This document shows positions 27,110-33,370 of a stretch of DNA of 33,370 nucleotides, one piece after another. Under the pieces are notes generated by a model that saw only the letters and a list, made by a program, of their open reading frames with translations, searched no databases and was not told the origin of the DNA. A program made the translations under genes and the position numbers. The stretch covers positions 1 to 33,370 of the forward strand of contig JAFAUQ010000179.1 in NCBI GenBank assembly GCA_019243195.1, written 5' to 3'. This DNA is from Hyphomicrobiales bacterium (GTDB taxonomy: Bacteria; Pseudomonadota; Alphaproteobacteria; Rhizobiales; Xanthobacteraceae). Each line of letters begins with the position of its first letter. Position 1 is the stretch's first letter.

Positions 27110-27862
27110 ATGTCCCGCGTCAACCTCGAAGGCGTCAGCGTGCACATCCCCGTGTACGATGCGAATACTCTGCGTTTGCTGCGCATGCCCAAATTCGGCC
27201 GCGCCAAGGTCGGAACCGGCAACGTGAGCCACGCGGGCGCGCGCCTCATCATTCACGCGCTCAGCAATCTCGACCTCGCGCTCGAGGAAGGCGACCGGGT
27301 CTGCGTCATCGGCCACAACGGGGCCGGCAAGACGACCCTGCTGCGGCTGATCGCGGGCATTTACCCGCCATCGGGCGGCCGCATGACGATCGACGGCAAG
27401 GTGATGGCGCTGCTCGGCCAGAATCTTAGCCCCAATCCCGACGCCACCGGCTACGAGAATATCGCGCTGATCGCCAACCTGTTCGACTGGCCCAAGGAAC
27501 GCCTGCCCGAATACATCCGCGACATCGAGGAATTCACCGAACTCGGCGAATATCTGGCGCTCCCCACCCGAATCTACTCCGCCGGCATGCACGCGCGGCT
27601 CGCGTTCGCGATGGCGACGATCCAGGTGCCCGACGTGCTGCTGATCGACGAGGCGATGGGCGCGGGCGACGCGCATTTCCAGCTAAGAGCGCGTGCGCGC
27701 ATTCAGCAATTCATCAGCCGCGCCAAGATCATGGTGATGGCTTCGCACTCGATCGATTTCTGCCGCGCCATGTGCAACAAGGCGCTGCTGCTGGCGCACA
27801 GCGAGCGGGTCTTCTTCGGCGATATCGATGAGGGATTTGCCCGCTACGCCGAATTGGGGTGA
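27110..27862 (+). CDS. wzt: ABC polysaccharide exporter ATPase
   Basis: This 250-residue ATPase has Walker A GHNGAGKTT (68-76, Lys74), the signature YSAGMHARL (156-164) and Walker B VLLIDEAMGAGD with Asp180-Glu181, followed by the His switch in MVMASHS. A chain this short has only the nucleotide-binding domain. It lacks the C-terminal carbohydrate-binding domain found in Wzt proteins that recognise a capped non-reducing end. Export is therefore probably coupled to synthesis and not dependent on a terminal modification, as in KpsT- or RfbE-like systems. ATG 27110 is used; a TTG at 27098 is possible. The stop overlaps the convergent methyltransferase by 19 bases. Confidence 0.9.
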   Translation: MSRVNLEGVSVHIPVYDANTLRLLRMPKFGRAKVGTGNVSHAGARLIIHALSNLDLALEEGDRVCVIGHNGAGKTTLLRLIAGIYPPSGGRMTIDGKVMALLGQNLSPNPDATGYENIALIANLFDWPKERLPEYIRDIEEFTELGEYLALPTRIYSAGMHARLAFAMATIQVPDVLLIDEAMGAGDAHFQLRARARIQQFISRAKIMVMASHSIDFCRAMCNKALLLAHSERVFFGDIDEGFARYAELG

Positions 27863-28725
27863 GCCTGGGCCTTGCGGTCGCGCCGGCGACCGGCGACCGA
27901 GCGGAGCCAGCGCCGGGTATAGAGCAGCCTGCGCCACAGATCGAACCCGCCGCGCTGCGGCGCGTCGCCGTTGAAGCGGCGCGCGGCAAAGGCCGTCCAA
28001 TCCGCCGCCAGCCGCGACGCAATCGCACCGGCGTTCGGGGTCATCAGGTGGTCGGCCGGAGGCTGAAAAGCCTGGTCGATCTGCTTGCGGTAGATGATCA
28101 GGCCCCACAGGCTCGGGATATCGCGCGGCTCCGCGAGCTTGAACAATGGGTCCTCCCACGGCCGCGCCGGCTGAAAATCCGCGTGAGCGTCGAGGAGCTC
28201 GTAGCGGTTCTCGTTGAGCATGGCGATGTAAAATCCGCTCGTCGGATGAAACAGCCCGTGCTCGCGCCAGCCGGTGAGCGGCGCGCTGTGGCGGGCGATG
28301 CCGCCGGGCTTGAGCAGCTCGTGCGTCACCTGAAAACCGTTGAGCGGATTGATCAGGTGCTCAATCGTTCCCTCGTTGTTGACCATGTCGAAGGCGCCGA
28401 TCCACTCGGGCGGCGGCGCGAAGGTGTTGAGGTCGAAAAAGGTCGAGCCGTATGCCTCGTCGACGTCGATCGCGACGTAATCGATGCCGAGCGCGCGATA
28501 GACGCCGGCAACCGCCGGCGTTCCGCTGCTGCCGATCGCCGCCTCGGCTTCGGCCGGCGTTTTTCCGCGCGCCAGCAGAAACGCGCGCGTTTGCTCACGC
28601 GCGGCCTGCGGATCGCAATAGAACTCCTGGGCGCCGAACTCGATGAGGCGCGCGCCCGGAAACAGCCAGCCCTCGTCGAGCCAGCGGGCGACATGCGTTG
28701 GAAAATACTCGGCGGTATACCCCAC
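27844..28725 (-). CDS. Methyltransferase-domain protein of the polysaccharide locus
   Basis: This 293-residue protein resembles a class I methyltransferase. RLIEFGAQEFYCD stands for a weakened motif I, YVAIDVDEAYGS for the acidic motif, FDMVNNEGTIEHL for motif II and ELLKPGGIARHSAP for the post-II loop. The glycine pattern of motif I is poor, so activity is not certain. The start is GTG 28725, because AGGAG lies exactly 7 bases upstream; the longer frame to 28881 enters the divergent aminotransferase. Its basic C-terminus (RRRDRKAQAHPNSA) overlaps the end of wzt. The substrate is unknown. Confidence 0.7.
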   Translation of the reverse strand: MGYTAEYFPTHVARWLDEGWLFPGARLIEFGAQEFYCDPQAAREQTRAFLLARGKTPAEAEAAIGSSGTPAVAGVYRALGIDYVAIDVDEAYGSTFFDLNTFAPPPEWIGAFDMVNNEGTIEHLINPLNGFQVTHELLKPGGIARHSAPLTGWREHGLFHPTSGFYIAMLNENRYELLDAHADFQPARPWEDPLFKLAEPRDIPSLWGLIIYRKQIDQAFQPPADHLMTPNAGAIASRLAADWTAFAARRFNGDAPQRGGFDLWRRLLYTRRWLRSVAGRRRDRKAQAHPNSA

Positions 28726-28840
28726 GGATTCACTCCTGTTGGGGGCGGAACATACGTGACCGGCGAAGCTTGCGTCGAGGGCCGTTCCCTGCGATTTACC
28801 TACCGATCCCCGTAACTTAGTCCAACACGGACCTTGGCGG
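28726..28840. promoter_or_regulatory. Divergent region between the methyltransferase and the first aminotransferase
   Basis: This 115-base gap holds the AGGAG ribosome-binding site of the minus-strand gene near 28733-28737. TTGCGT-N17-GATTTA can be read as a weak plus-strand promoter, but the match is poor. Confidence 0.3.
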
Positions 28841-29983
28841 ATGACGCGCATCGACCTGCCGCTGCAGCCGAACGGCACCAAGGTTCAGTGGTCTTACCTC
28901 CCGCGCCAGTTCAACGAGCAGAGCATCGAGCAGATTCTCGACCGGCTGCGCGCGTTCGTTCCATCCGGCGATTTCACATTGGGCAAGCCGGTGCGCGAGT
29001 TCGAGGAGCGCTTTGCCCGCCTGATCGGTGCGCGTCACGCCACCGGCGTGAACTCGGGCACTGACGCGCTCAAACTCTCCCTCAAGGCGCTCGGGGTCGG
29101 CCCGGGCGACGAGGTGATCACCGCCGCGAATACCTTCATCGCCACCATCGGCGCGATCGCCGAGAATTTCGCCCGCCCGGTGCTCGTCGACTGCACCGAT
29201 AATTTCTGCATGGACGTGAGCAAGGTCGAGGCGGCGATCACGCCGCGCACCAAGGCGATCATGCCGGTGCATCTCGCCGGCCAAATGACCGACATGCCGG
29301 CTCTGATGGAAATCGCCGCGCGGCACAAGCTGCCGGTCATCGAAGATTCGTGCCAATGCATTCTCGGAGCTATCGAGGCCCGCAACGCCGGCACCTACGG
29401 GCTTGCCGGCGGCTTCTCGCTGCATCCGCTCAAGAATCTCAATGTCTGGGGCGATGGGGGCGTGATTGTCACCAATGACGATGACTTCGCCGTCAAGCTG
29501 CGGCGGCTGCGCAACCACGGTCTTGCCGACCGCGACAGCGTCGTGATGCTCGGCTGCAACTCGCGCCTCGATTCGCTCCAGGCGGTGATCGGCAATTGGT
29601 TGATCGATCAGGTCGATTTCATCACCACGACGCGCATCAAGAACGCCGCCTATCTCGATGATGCATTGGGCAAGCTGCCGCAAATCCGCCTGCCGCAACG
29701 CTATAACAATCGGCGGCTGGTGTTTCATCTGTATATTGTTTTTGCCGAGCGACGCGACGAATTGCTCGCCCACTGCCGCAAAGCGGGCGTCGAAGCCAAG
29801 GTGCATTATCCGGTTCCGGTCTATCGCCAGGAAGGCCTCCGACAATTCGGCTACCGCCAAGGGGATTTCCCTGTGACCGACCGCCATGCCGACACCATGA
29901 TCTCGCTGCCGGCGCACGAGCATCTGACGGCGGAGCAGCTGGCCTATATGGTGCAGACCGTCGCCGAGTTTTATGAGAGCTAG
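28841..29983 (+). CDS. DegT/DnrJ/EryC1 aminotransferase (first of a tandem pair)
   Basis: This 380-residue PLP-dependent sugar aminotransferase has NSGTDALKLSLKALGVGPGDEV near 70, VIEDSCQCILGA for the cofactor-binding aspartate region, and HPLKNLNVWGDGG with the Schiff-base Lys198. CNSRLDSLQAVIG is also typical. It would aminate a nucleotide-linked keto sugar, with glutamate as the usual donor. The segment EDSCQC replaces the common EDAAQA, a small deviation close to PLP. The 3' end overlaps the second aminotransferase by 11 bases, so the two are co-translated. No dedicated ketosugar-forming dehydratase is directly adjacent; the substrate could come from the gmd-like or rfbB products. Confidence 0.9.
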   Translation: MTRIDLPLQPNGTKVQWSYLPRQFNEQSIEQILDRLRAFVPSGDFTLGKPVREFEERFARLIGARHATGVNSGTDALKLSLKALGVGPGDEVITAANTFIATIGAIAENFARPVLVDCTDNFCMDVSKVEAAITPRTKAIMPVHLAGQMTDMPALMEIAARHKLPVIEDSCQCILGAIEARNAGTYGLAGGFSLHPLKNLNVWGDGGVIVTNDDDFAVKLRRLRNHGLADRDSVVMLGCNSRLDSLQAVIGNWLIDQVDFITTTRIKNAAYLDDALGKLPQIRLPQRYNNRRLVFHLYIVFAERRDELLAHCRKAGVEAKVHYPVPVYRQEGLRQFGYRQGDFPVTDRHADTMISLPAHEHLTAEQLAYMVQTVAEFYES

Positions 29984-31100
29984 GGCCGTGCCGCGCTACG
30001 ACATCCCTTACGTGAACCTGCCGGCGCAGGCGGACGAGCAGATGCCCGAGCTTGCCGCGATCTTCGAGAAGGTCGTGCGCCGCGGCTCGTTCGTCGGCGC
30101 CGGCGCGGAAATCGAAAGGCTCGAGGCGCGGCTTGCCGAATACTGCGGCACGCGCGAGGCGGTCGCGCTCAACTCCGGCACCGACGCGCTGTTTCTTGCG
30201 CTGAAGGTCGCGGGCATCGGCCCCGGCGACGAGGTGATCACCCCGCCCAATTCCTTCGTCGCCTCGACCGCGGTGATCGTGCACCTCGGCGCGCGCCCCG
30301 TATTCGTCGACGTGCTGGCGGATCAGAATATCGATCCGGCGGCGGTCGAGCGCGCCATCACGTCGCGCACGCGCGCGATCATGCCGGTGCATCTCACCGG
30401 CCGCGTTTGCCGGATGGACCGGATTATGGACATCGCCGAGCGTCATGATCTCATCGTCATCGAGGACGCGGCGCAGTCGATCGGATCGATGTTCCAGGGG
30501 CGCAAGAGCGGCTCGTTCGGCCACTTCGGCTGTTTCTCCGCCCATCCGCTCAAGAATCTCAACGCCATGGGCGACGCCGGTTTCGTCACCACCAACGATA
30601 CGGTTGCCGCCGCGCGCATGCGCCGCCTGCGCACCCACGGCATGGCCGACCGCGAAACTGTCGACGAATGGGGCTTCGTCTCGCGCATGGACGTGCTCCA
30701 CGCCGCGATCCTCGATTATCGGCTCGACAAGCTGCCCGACGTGATCGCCAAAAGGCGCGAGAACGCCGCGCTTTATCAGCGCCTGCTCAAGCACGAAAAG
30801 ATATTCGTGCCGCCGTGCCGGCAGGACGAGTTCAACACGTTCCATACCTTCGTGATCCAGGCGGAGCGCCGCGATGACCTGCAGCGTCATCTGCGCTCGA
30901 TCGGTATCAAGACCGCGATCCATTATCCGCTGCCGATCCACCTCCAACCCGCCGCGGCGAGCCTGGGTTACCGCAAAGGCGATTTCCCGGCGACGGAAAG
31001 TCAGGCGGATCGAATTCTGACGTTGCCGGTGAACCAATACATGAGCGCGCAGGACGTGGAGGCGGTAGCCGGCGAGGTGTTGGCGTTTTACGGCGTTTGA
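29973..31100 (+). CDS. DegT/DnrJ/EryC1 aminotransferase (second of a tandem pair)
   Basis: This 375-residue paralogue of the preceding gene shares NSGTDALFLALKVAGIGPGDEV, VIEDAAQSIGSMF and HPLKNLNAMGDAG with Lys194. The clear sequence relationship suggests an old duplication, with divergence in the loops that choose the sugar. ATG 29973 lies inside the end of the first gene; GTG 29988 just after that gene's stop is an alternative. Two aminotransferases in a row would fit a diamino sugar or two different amino sugars in the polymer. A heteromeric enzyme is less likely but cannot be excluded. Confidence 0.9.
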   Translation: MRARAVPRYDIPYVNLPAQADEQMPELAAIFEKVVRRGSFVGAGAEIERLEARLAEYCGTREAVALNSGTDALFLALKVAGIGPGDEVITPPNSFVASTAVIVHLGARPVFVDVLADQNIDPAAVERAITSRTRAIMPVHLTGRVCRMDRIMDIAERHDLIVIEDAAQSIGSMFQGRKSGSFGHFGCFSAHPLKNLNAMGDAGFVTTNDTVAAARMRRLRTHGMADRETVDEWGFVSRMDVLHAAILDYRLDKLPDVIAKRRENAALYQRLLKHEKIFVPPCRQDEFNTFHTFVIQAERRDDLQRHLRSIGIKTAIHYPLPIHLQPAAASLGYRKGDFPATESQADRILTLPVNQYMSAQDVEAVAGEVLAFYGV

Positions 31101-31155
31101 GATGGCGTGAATTGCTCATGTTGGCGTCTAAAATTCACCGCTGGAGTTAAATACC

Positions 31156-32079
31156 GTGGTTGGTTACGGATCACAAATAATGCGCGTCGTGTATAAGATT
31201 CGTCGGTTGAGCCAACCGGCGCGGCGGCGGGCGTGGAAGGCGATTTATCGAGCTCGCTACGGCTGGCCGGCGCCGCCTCATCCCCGGCCTCGCGATGAGC
31301 AGCCCTGGTTGCCGGTGGTCCAAGCCCTGTTGGCGCGCTGGGAGCGATATCACGCCGCGACTGTGGACCTGACGATTTCCGAGCACGACGACATGTTCGA
31401 AAACGGGAATCTTCGGCCTTATTTATCCGCCGGAACGTCGGCACTCGAAATCATTAGCGAAGCGATGTTGCTCGCCCGGAAGACCCATTTTGGCAATTTG
31501 TTGGATATGCCGTGCGGATACGGAAGGGTCACTCGCCATCTTGTAAAGTTTTTCCCTGATTCGGCGATATTCGTCAGCGAGGTTGACAAAGCGAAACAGA
31601 GATTCTGCGCGTCAAAGTTTGCGGCGGAGCAGATCGATCTTCCGGCGGATTTTTCCGGTGAGCCCGTGCGCCATTTCGACTTAATCTTTGTAGGATCGCT
31701 GCTGACCCATTTGAACGAAAATTTGTCGAACGATATGCTTCATTACCTCGTGAGAGCTCTTTCAGAGGGAGGCCTTCTGGTTTTCACCACATGCGGCCGG
31801 CATGGGACGGTCGTGAGCGCGGGTCAAGGTTATGTAGAGCCGAACGCTTTGCACAGGTTCGCGCGTAAGGGTTTCGTCTATGAAGGGGCTCCTACCTACG
31901 GCAGCAGTCGAATGGCGCCATCCTGGGTTCTTCGCACATTGGAATCGATGCCGGATGCCCGTGTGCTGGGGCATAAGGAGCAAGGTTGGGGTACACTTCA
32001 GGACGTATTTGTCATCGAGAAGGATACCGGCTGGACTTGGCCCCGCCCTCTTAAGCCACGATGGCCATGGGTGGCGTGA
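31156..32079 (+). CDS. SAM-dependent methyltransferase, lower GC than its neighbours
   Basis: This is a 307-residue protein with methyltransferase motif I NLLDMPCGYGRVTRHL (about 115-130), the acidic residue in FVSEVDKAK, FDLIFVGSLLTHL and ALSEGGLLVFTT. The first hundred residues are basic and not recognised. The start is GTG 31156, with GGAG 9 bases upstream; ATG 31180 is possible. The codons use A and T at third positions much more than the flanking aminotransferase and transketolase genes, and the 5' gap is AT-rich. This gene therefore looks recently acquired. It would methylate a sugar or glycan in this locus, but the acceptor is unknown. Confidence 0.75.
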   Translation: MVGYGSQIMRVVYKIRRLSQPARRRAWKAIYRARYGWPAPPHPRPRDEQPWLPVVQALLARWERYHAATVDLTISEHDDMFENGNLRPYLSAGTSALEIISEAMLLARKTHFGNLLDMPCGYGRVTRHLVKFFPDSAIFVSEVDKAKQRFCASKFAAEQIDLPADFSGEPVRHFDLIFVGSLLTHLNENLSNDMLHYLVRALSEGGLLVFTTCGRHGTVVSAGQGYVEPNALHRFARKGFVYEGAPTYGSSRMAPSWVLRTLESMPDARVLGHKEQGWGTLQDVFVIEKDTGWTWPRPLKPRWPWVA

Positions 32080-32238
32080 TCGGGATACTTTACGGCCCTT
32101 GATTCTCAAATTTCGAGGGTCTGCATCGACAGCCGGACGGCTCGTAGTTCTCCCTTCGTGGTATCCGAATTAGGCCGCACTTGATCGCCTGCGCCCGATT
32201 GCCTAAGAGGCTTCACGGCCGCGGGCCCGGCGAGGGGC
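32080..32238. other. Intergenic gap before the transketolase genes
   Basis: These 159 bases contain no gene I can support. A small AGCCG-GA-CGGCT palindrome is near the middle, with too short a loop to be a convincing terminator. A possible promoter at 32181-32209 is listed separately. Confidence 0.4.
32181..32209 (+). promoter_or_regulatory. Possible sigma-70 promoter of the split transketolase
   Basis: TTGATC (32181-32186) and TAAGAG (32204-32209) are 17 bases apart, about 30 bases before the transketolase ATG. The -35 matches four and the -10 three consensus positions, so this is a weak prediction. Confidence 0.3.
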
Positions 32239-33096
32239 ATGAACGACGCGATCAAATCGTCCTACGCCACCGATCTCGGACGGGTGCAGGACCAGCCGCT
32301 CGACGAGCGCAGCCTGCATCTGCGCCGGCTGATCATCCGCGCCATCGACAAGGGCAAGCGTGGCCATATCGGGCCGGCGCTCTCGCTCGTCGAGATAATC
32401 CGCGTGCTCTATGACGATGTCTTGCGGCACCGGCCGGCGGAGCCGAAATGGCCGGAGCGCGACCGGTTCATTCTCAGCAAGGGCCACGGGTGCCTCGCGC
32501 TTTATGCGGTGCTCGCCGACAAAGGCTACTTCCCGGTCGCGGAACTTGACCGCTTCTGCCATTTCGATTCGATTCTCGGTGGCCATCCCGAGGTGGTCAC
32601 GCCCGGCGTCGAGGCGTGCACCGGCGCGCTTGGCCACGGGCTTCCGATCGGGATCGGCATGGCGCTTGCCGCGCGCATTCAGAACCGTGACAGCCGCATC
32701 ATCGTTCTCATGGGCGACGGCGAGATCAACGAAGGCTCGGTGTGGGAGGCGGCCGCCTGCGCCGACAAACACCGGCTCGGCAATCTGACGGCAATCATCG
32801 ATTACAACAAATTGCAGTCGGCCGGCAGCGTGTTTGAAATCCAGAACATGGAGCCACTCGCCGACAAATGGGCAAGCTTCGGCTTCCAGGTGCTCGAGTC
32901 GAACGGGCACGACGTTGCCGACCTGCGCCGCACGTTCACACGCGCCATGGCACTGCCGCCCAACCAGCCCCGCCTCGTCATTTGTCACACCGTCAAGGGC
33001 AAGGGCGTTCCGGCCGCCGAGAACAACGCGTCCTGGCACCACAAGGCCGAGCTTTCCGACGACGTGCGCCAGGCGATCGGTCTCGAGAGGGACTGA
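32239..33096 (+). CDS. Transketolase, N-terminal (thiamine diphosphate-binding) subunit
   Basis: This 285-residue protein is the N-terminal half of a split transketolase. The thiamine-diphosphate/metal motif runs from MGDGEINEG (Gly-Asp-Gly at 159-161) to IIDYNKLQ (Asn190), the classic GDG-x28-N. FILSKGHGCLALYAVL and GALGHGLPIGIGMALA are family signatures. The reaction moves a two-carbon ketol unit between sugars or to an aldehyde. Split transketolases inside polysaccharide or antibiotic loci usually serve a dedicated sugar pathway, not central metabolism. The C-terminal subunit starts 2 bases after this stop, so the pair forms one enzyme. Confidence 0.92.
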   Translation: MNDAIKSSYATDLGRVQDQPLDERSLHLRRLIIRAIDKGKRGHIGPALSLVEIIRVLYDDVLRHRPAEPKWPERDRFILSKGHGCLALYAVLADKGYFPVAELDRFCHFDSILGGHPEVVTPGVEACTGALGHGLPIGIGMALAARIQNRDSRIIVLMGDGEINEGSVWEAAACADKHRLGNLTAIIDYNKLQSAGSVFEIQNMEPLADKWASFGFQVLESNGHDVADLRRTFTRAMALPPNQPRLVICHTVKGKGVPAAENNASWHHKAELSDDVRQAIGLERD

Positions 33097-33098
33097 TC

Positions 33099-33370
33099 AT
33101 GCGCAAGCGCTGCCTCGACATGGTCTACACCCTGGCGCAGCGCGACCAGCGCGTGGTGTTCATCGGCTCCGATCTTTCCCCCGGGCTGCTGGGCGAAATG
33201 AAGAAGGCCTATCCCGAGCGCTACTACATGGAGGGCGTGGCCGAAGCGAACATCATCGGCATGGCCGCAGGCATGGCGATGGAAGGGCTGGTGCCCTACG
33301 TCAACACGATCGCGACCTTCATCACCCGCCGCTGCTACGAGCAGGTCGCGCTCGATCTATGTTTGCACGA
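33099..33370 (+). CDS. Transketolase, C-terminal (pyrimidine-binding) subunit, cut by the window end
   Basis: The first 90 residues are present. VVFIGSDLSPGLLGEM starts the pyrimidine domain. MEGVAEANIIGMAAGMAMEG carries Glu49, the counterpart of the glutamate that activates the thiamine ring. The ATG follows the N-terminal subunit's stop by 2 bases. The rest of the gene lies outside the window, so the length and C-terminal domain cannot be checked. Confidence 0.9.
   Translation, partial: MRKRCLDMVYTLAQRDQRVVFIGSDLSPGLLGEMKKAYPERYYMEGVAEANIIGMAAGMAMEGLVPYVNTIATFITRRCYEQVALDLCLH

Noticed and set aside
29637-31037. Long antisense frames over both aminotransferases (also 28817-29923)
   Set aside because: They are opposite to genes with complete PLP-site motifs and show no domain signal of their own.

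Overview
The window looks like the chromosome of a GC-rich alphaproteobacterium, most likely a Hyphomicrobiales member of the Xanthobacteraceae/Nitrobacteraceae type (Rhodopseudomonas, Bradyrhizobium or Rhodoplanes relatives). This rests on three things: the gamma-alpha-beta order of a 4-hydroxybenzoyl-CoA reductase next to a benzoate-type CoA ligase, intergenic palindromes of a kind I know from these genomes (ATGATC...GATCAT and heptamer hairpins), and codon use. It is an inference from gene content, not a search. No rRNA, tRNA, CRISPR array or transposase is visible, and no gene-free stretch exceeds about 210 bases.

Region 1 (1-5528) is an aromatic catabolism module. It holds the last codons of a small iron-sulfur subunit (hcrC), then hcrA and hcrB with stop/start overlaps. 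A convergent benzoate/4-hydroxybenzoate-CoA ligase and a divergent [2Fe-2S] ferredoxin follow. Together they would activate 4-hydroxybenzoate to its CoA thioester and remove the ring hydroxyl. Region 2 (5529-6250) is a ParD/ParE toxin-antitoxin pair with a good promoter and a perfect palindromic operator.

Region 3 (6254-33370) is a large surface-polysaccharide locus. It starts with a GDP-mannose-dehydratase-like gene, divergent from a complete dTDP-L-rhamnose operon (rfbC-rfbB-rfbD-rfbA). That operon runs into a UbiA-type phosphoribosyltransferase. On the opposite strand lies dprE1-dprE2-epimerase-FAD oxidoreductase-GtrA-methyltransferase. Divergent from dprE1 is a large membrane protein with GT-C-like features. 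UbiA, DprE1, DprE2 and GtrA resemble the mycobacterial decaprenylphosphoryl-D-arabinose (DPA) pathway (Rv3806c, Rv3790, Rv3791, Rv3789), and the membrane protein sits where AftA (Rv3792) would be. The simplest reading is that this bacterium makes polyprenyl-phosphoryl-D-arabinofuranose and transfers D-arabinose to a surface glycan in the periplasm.

The rest of region 3 holds glycosyltransferases, four methyltransferases, a zinc-type dehydrogenase, an acyltransferase, a Wzm/Wzt ABC exporter whose ATPase lacks a C-terminal glycan-binding domain, two tandem DegT/DnrJ aminotransferases and a split transketolase cut by the window end. This suggests an ABC-exported O-antigen or capsule with rhamnose, amino sugar(s), O-methyl and O-acyl groups and an unusual transketolase-derived sugar, possibly decorated with D-arabinose.

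Three gene borders carry hairpins built from 7-nt units. Each uses a different heptamer, and two of them supply the last codons of flanking genes. A fourth border carries a composite palindromic repeat.
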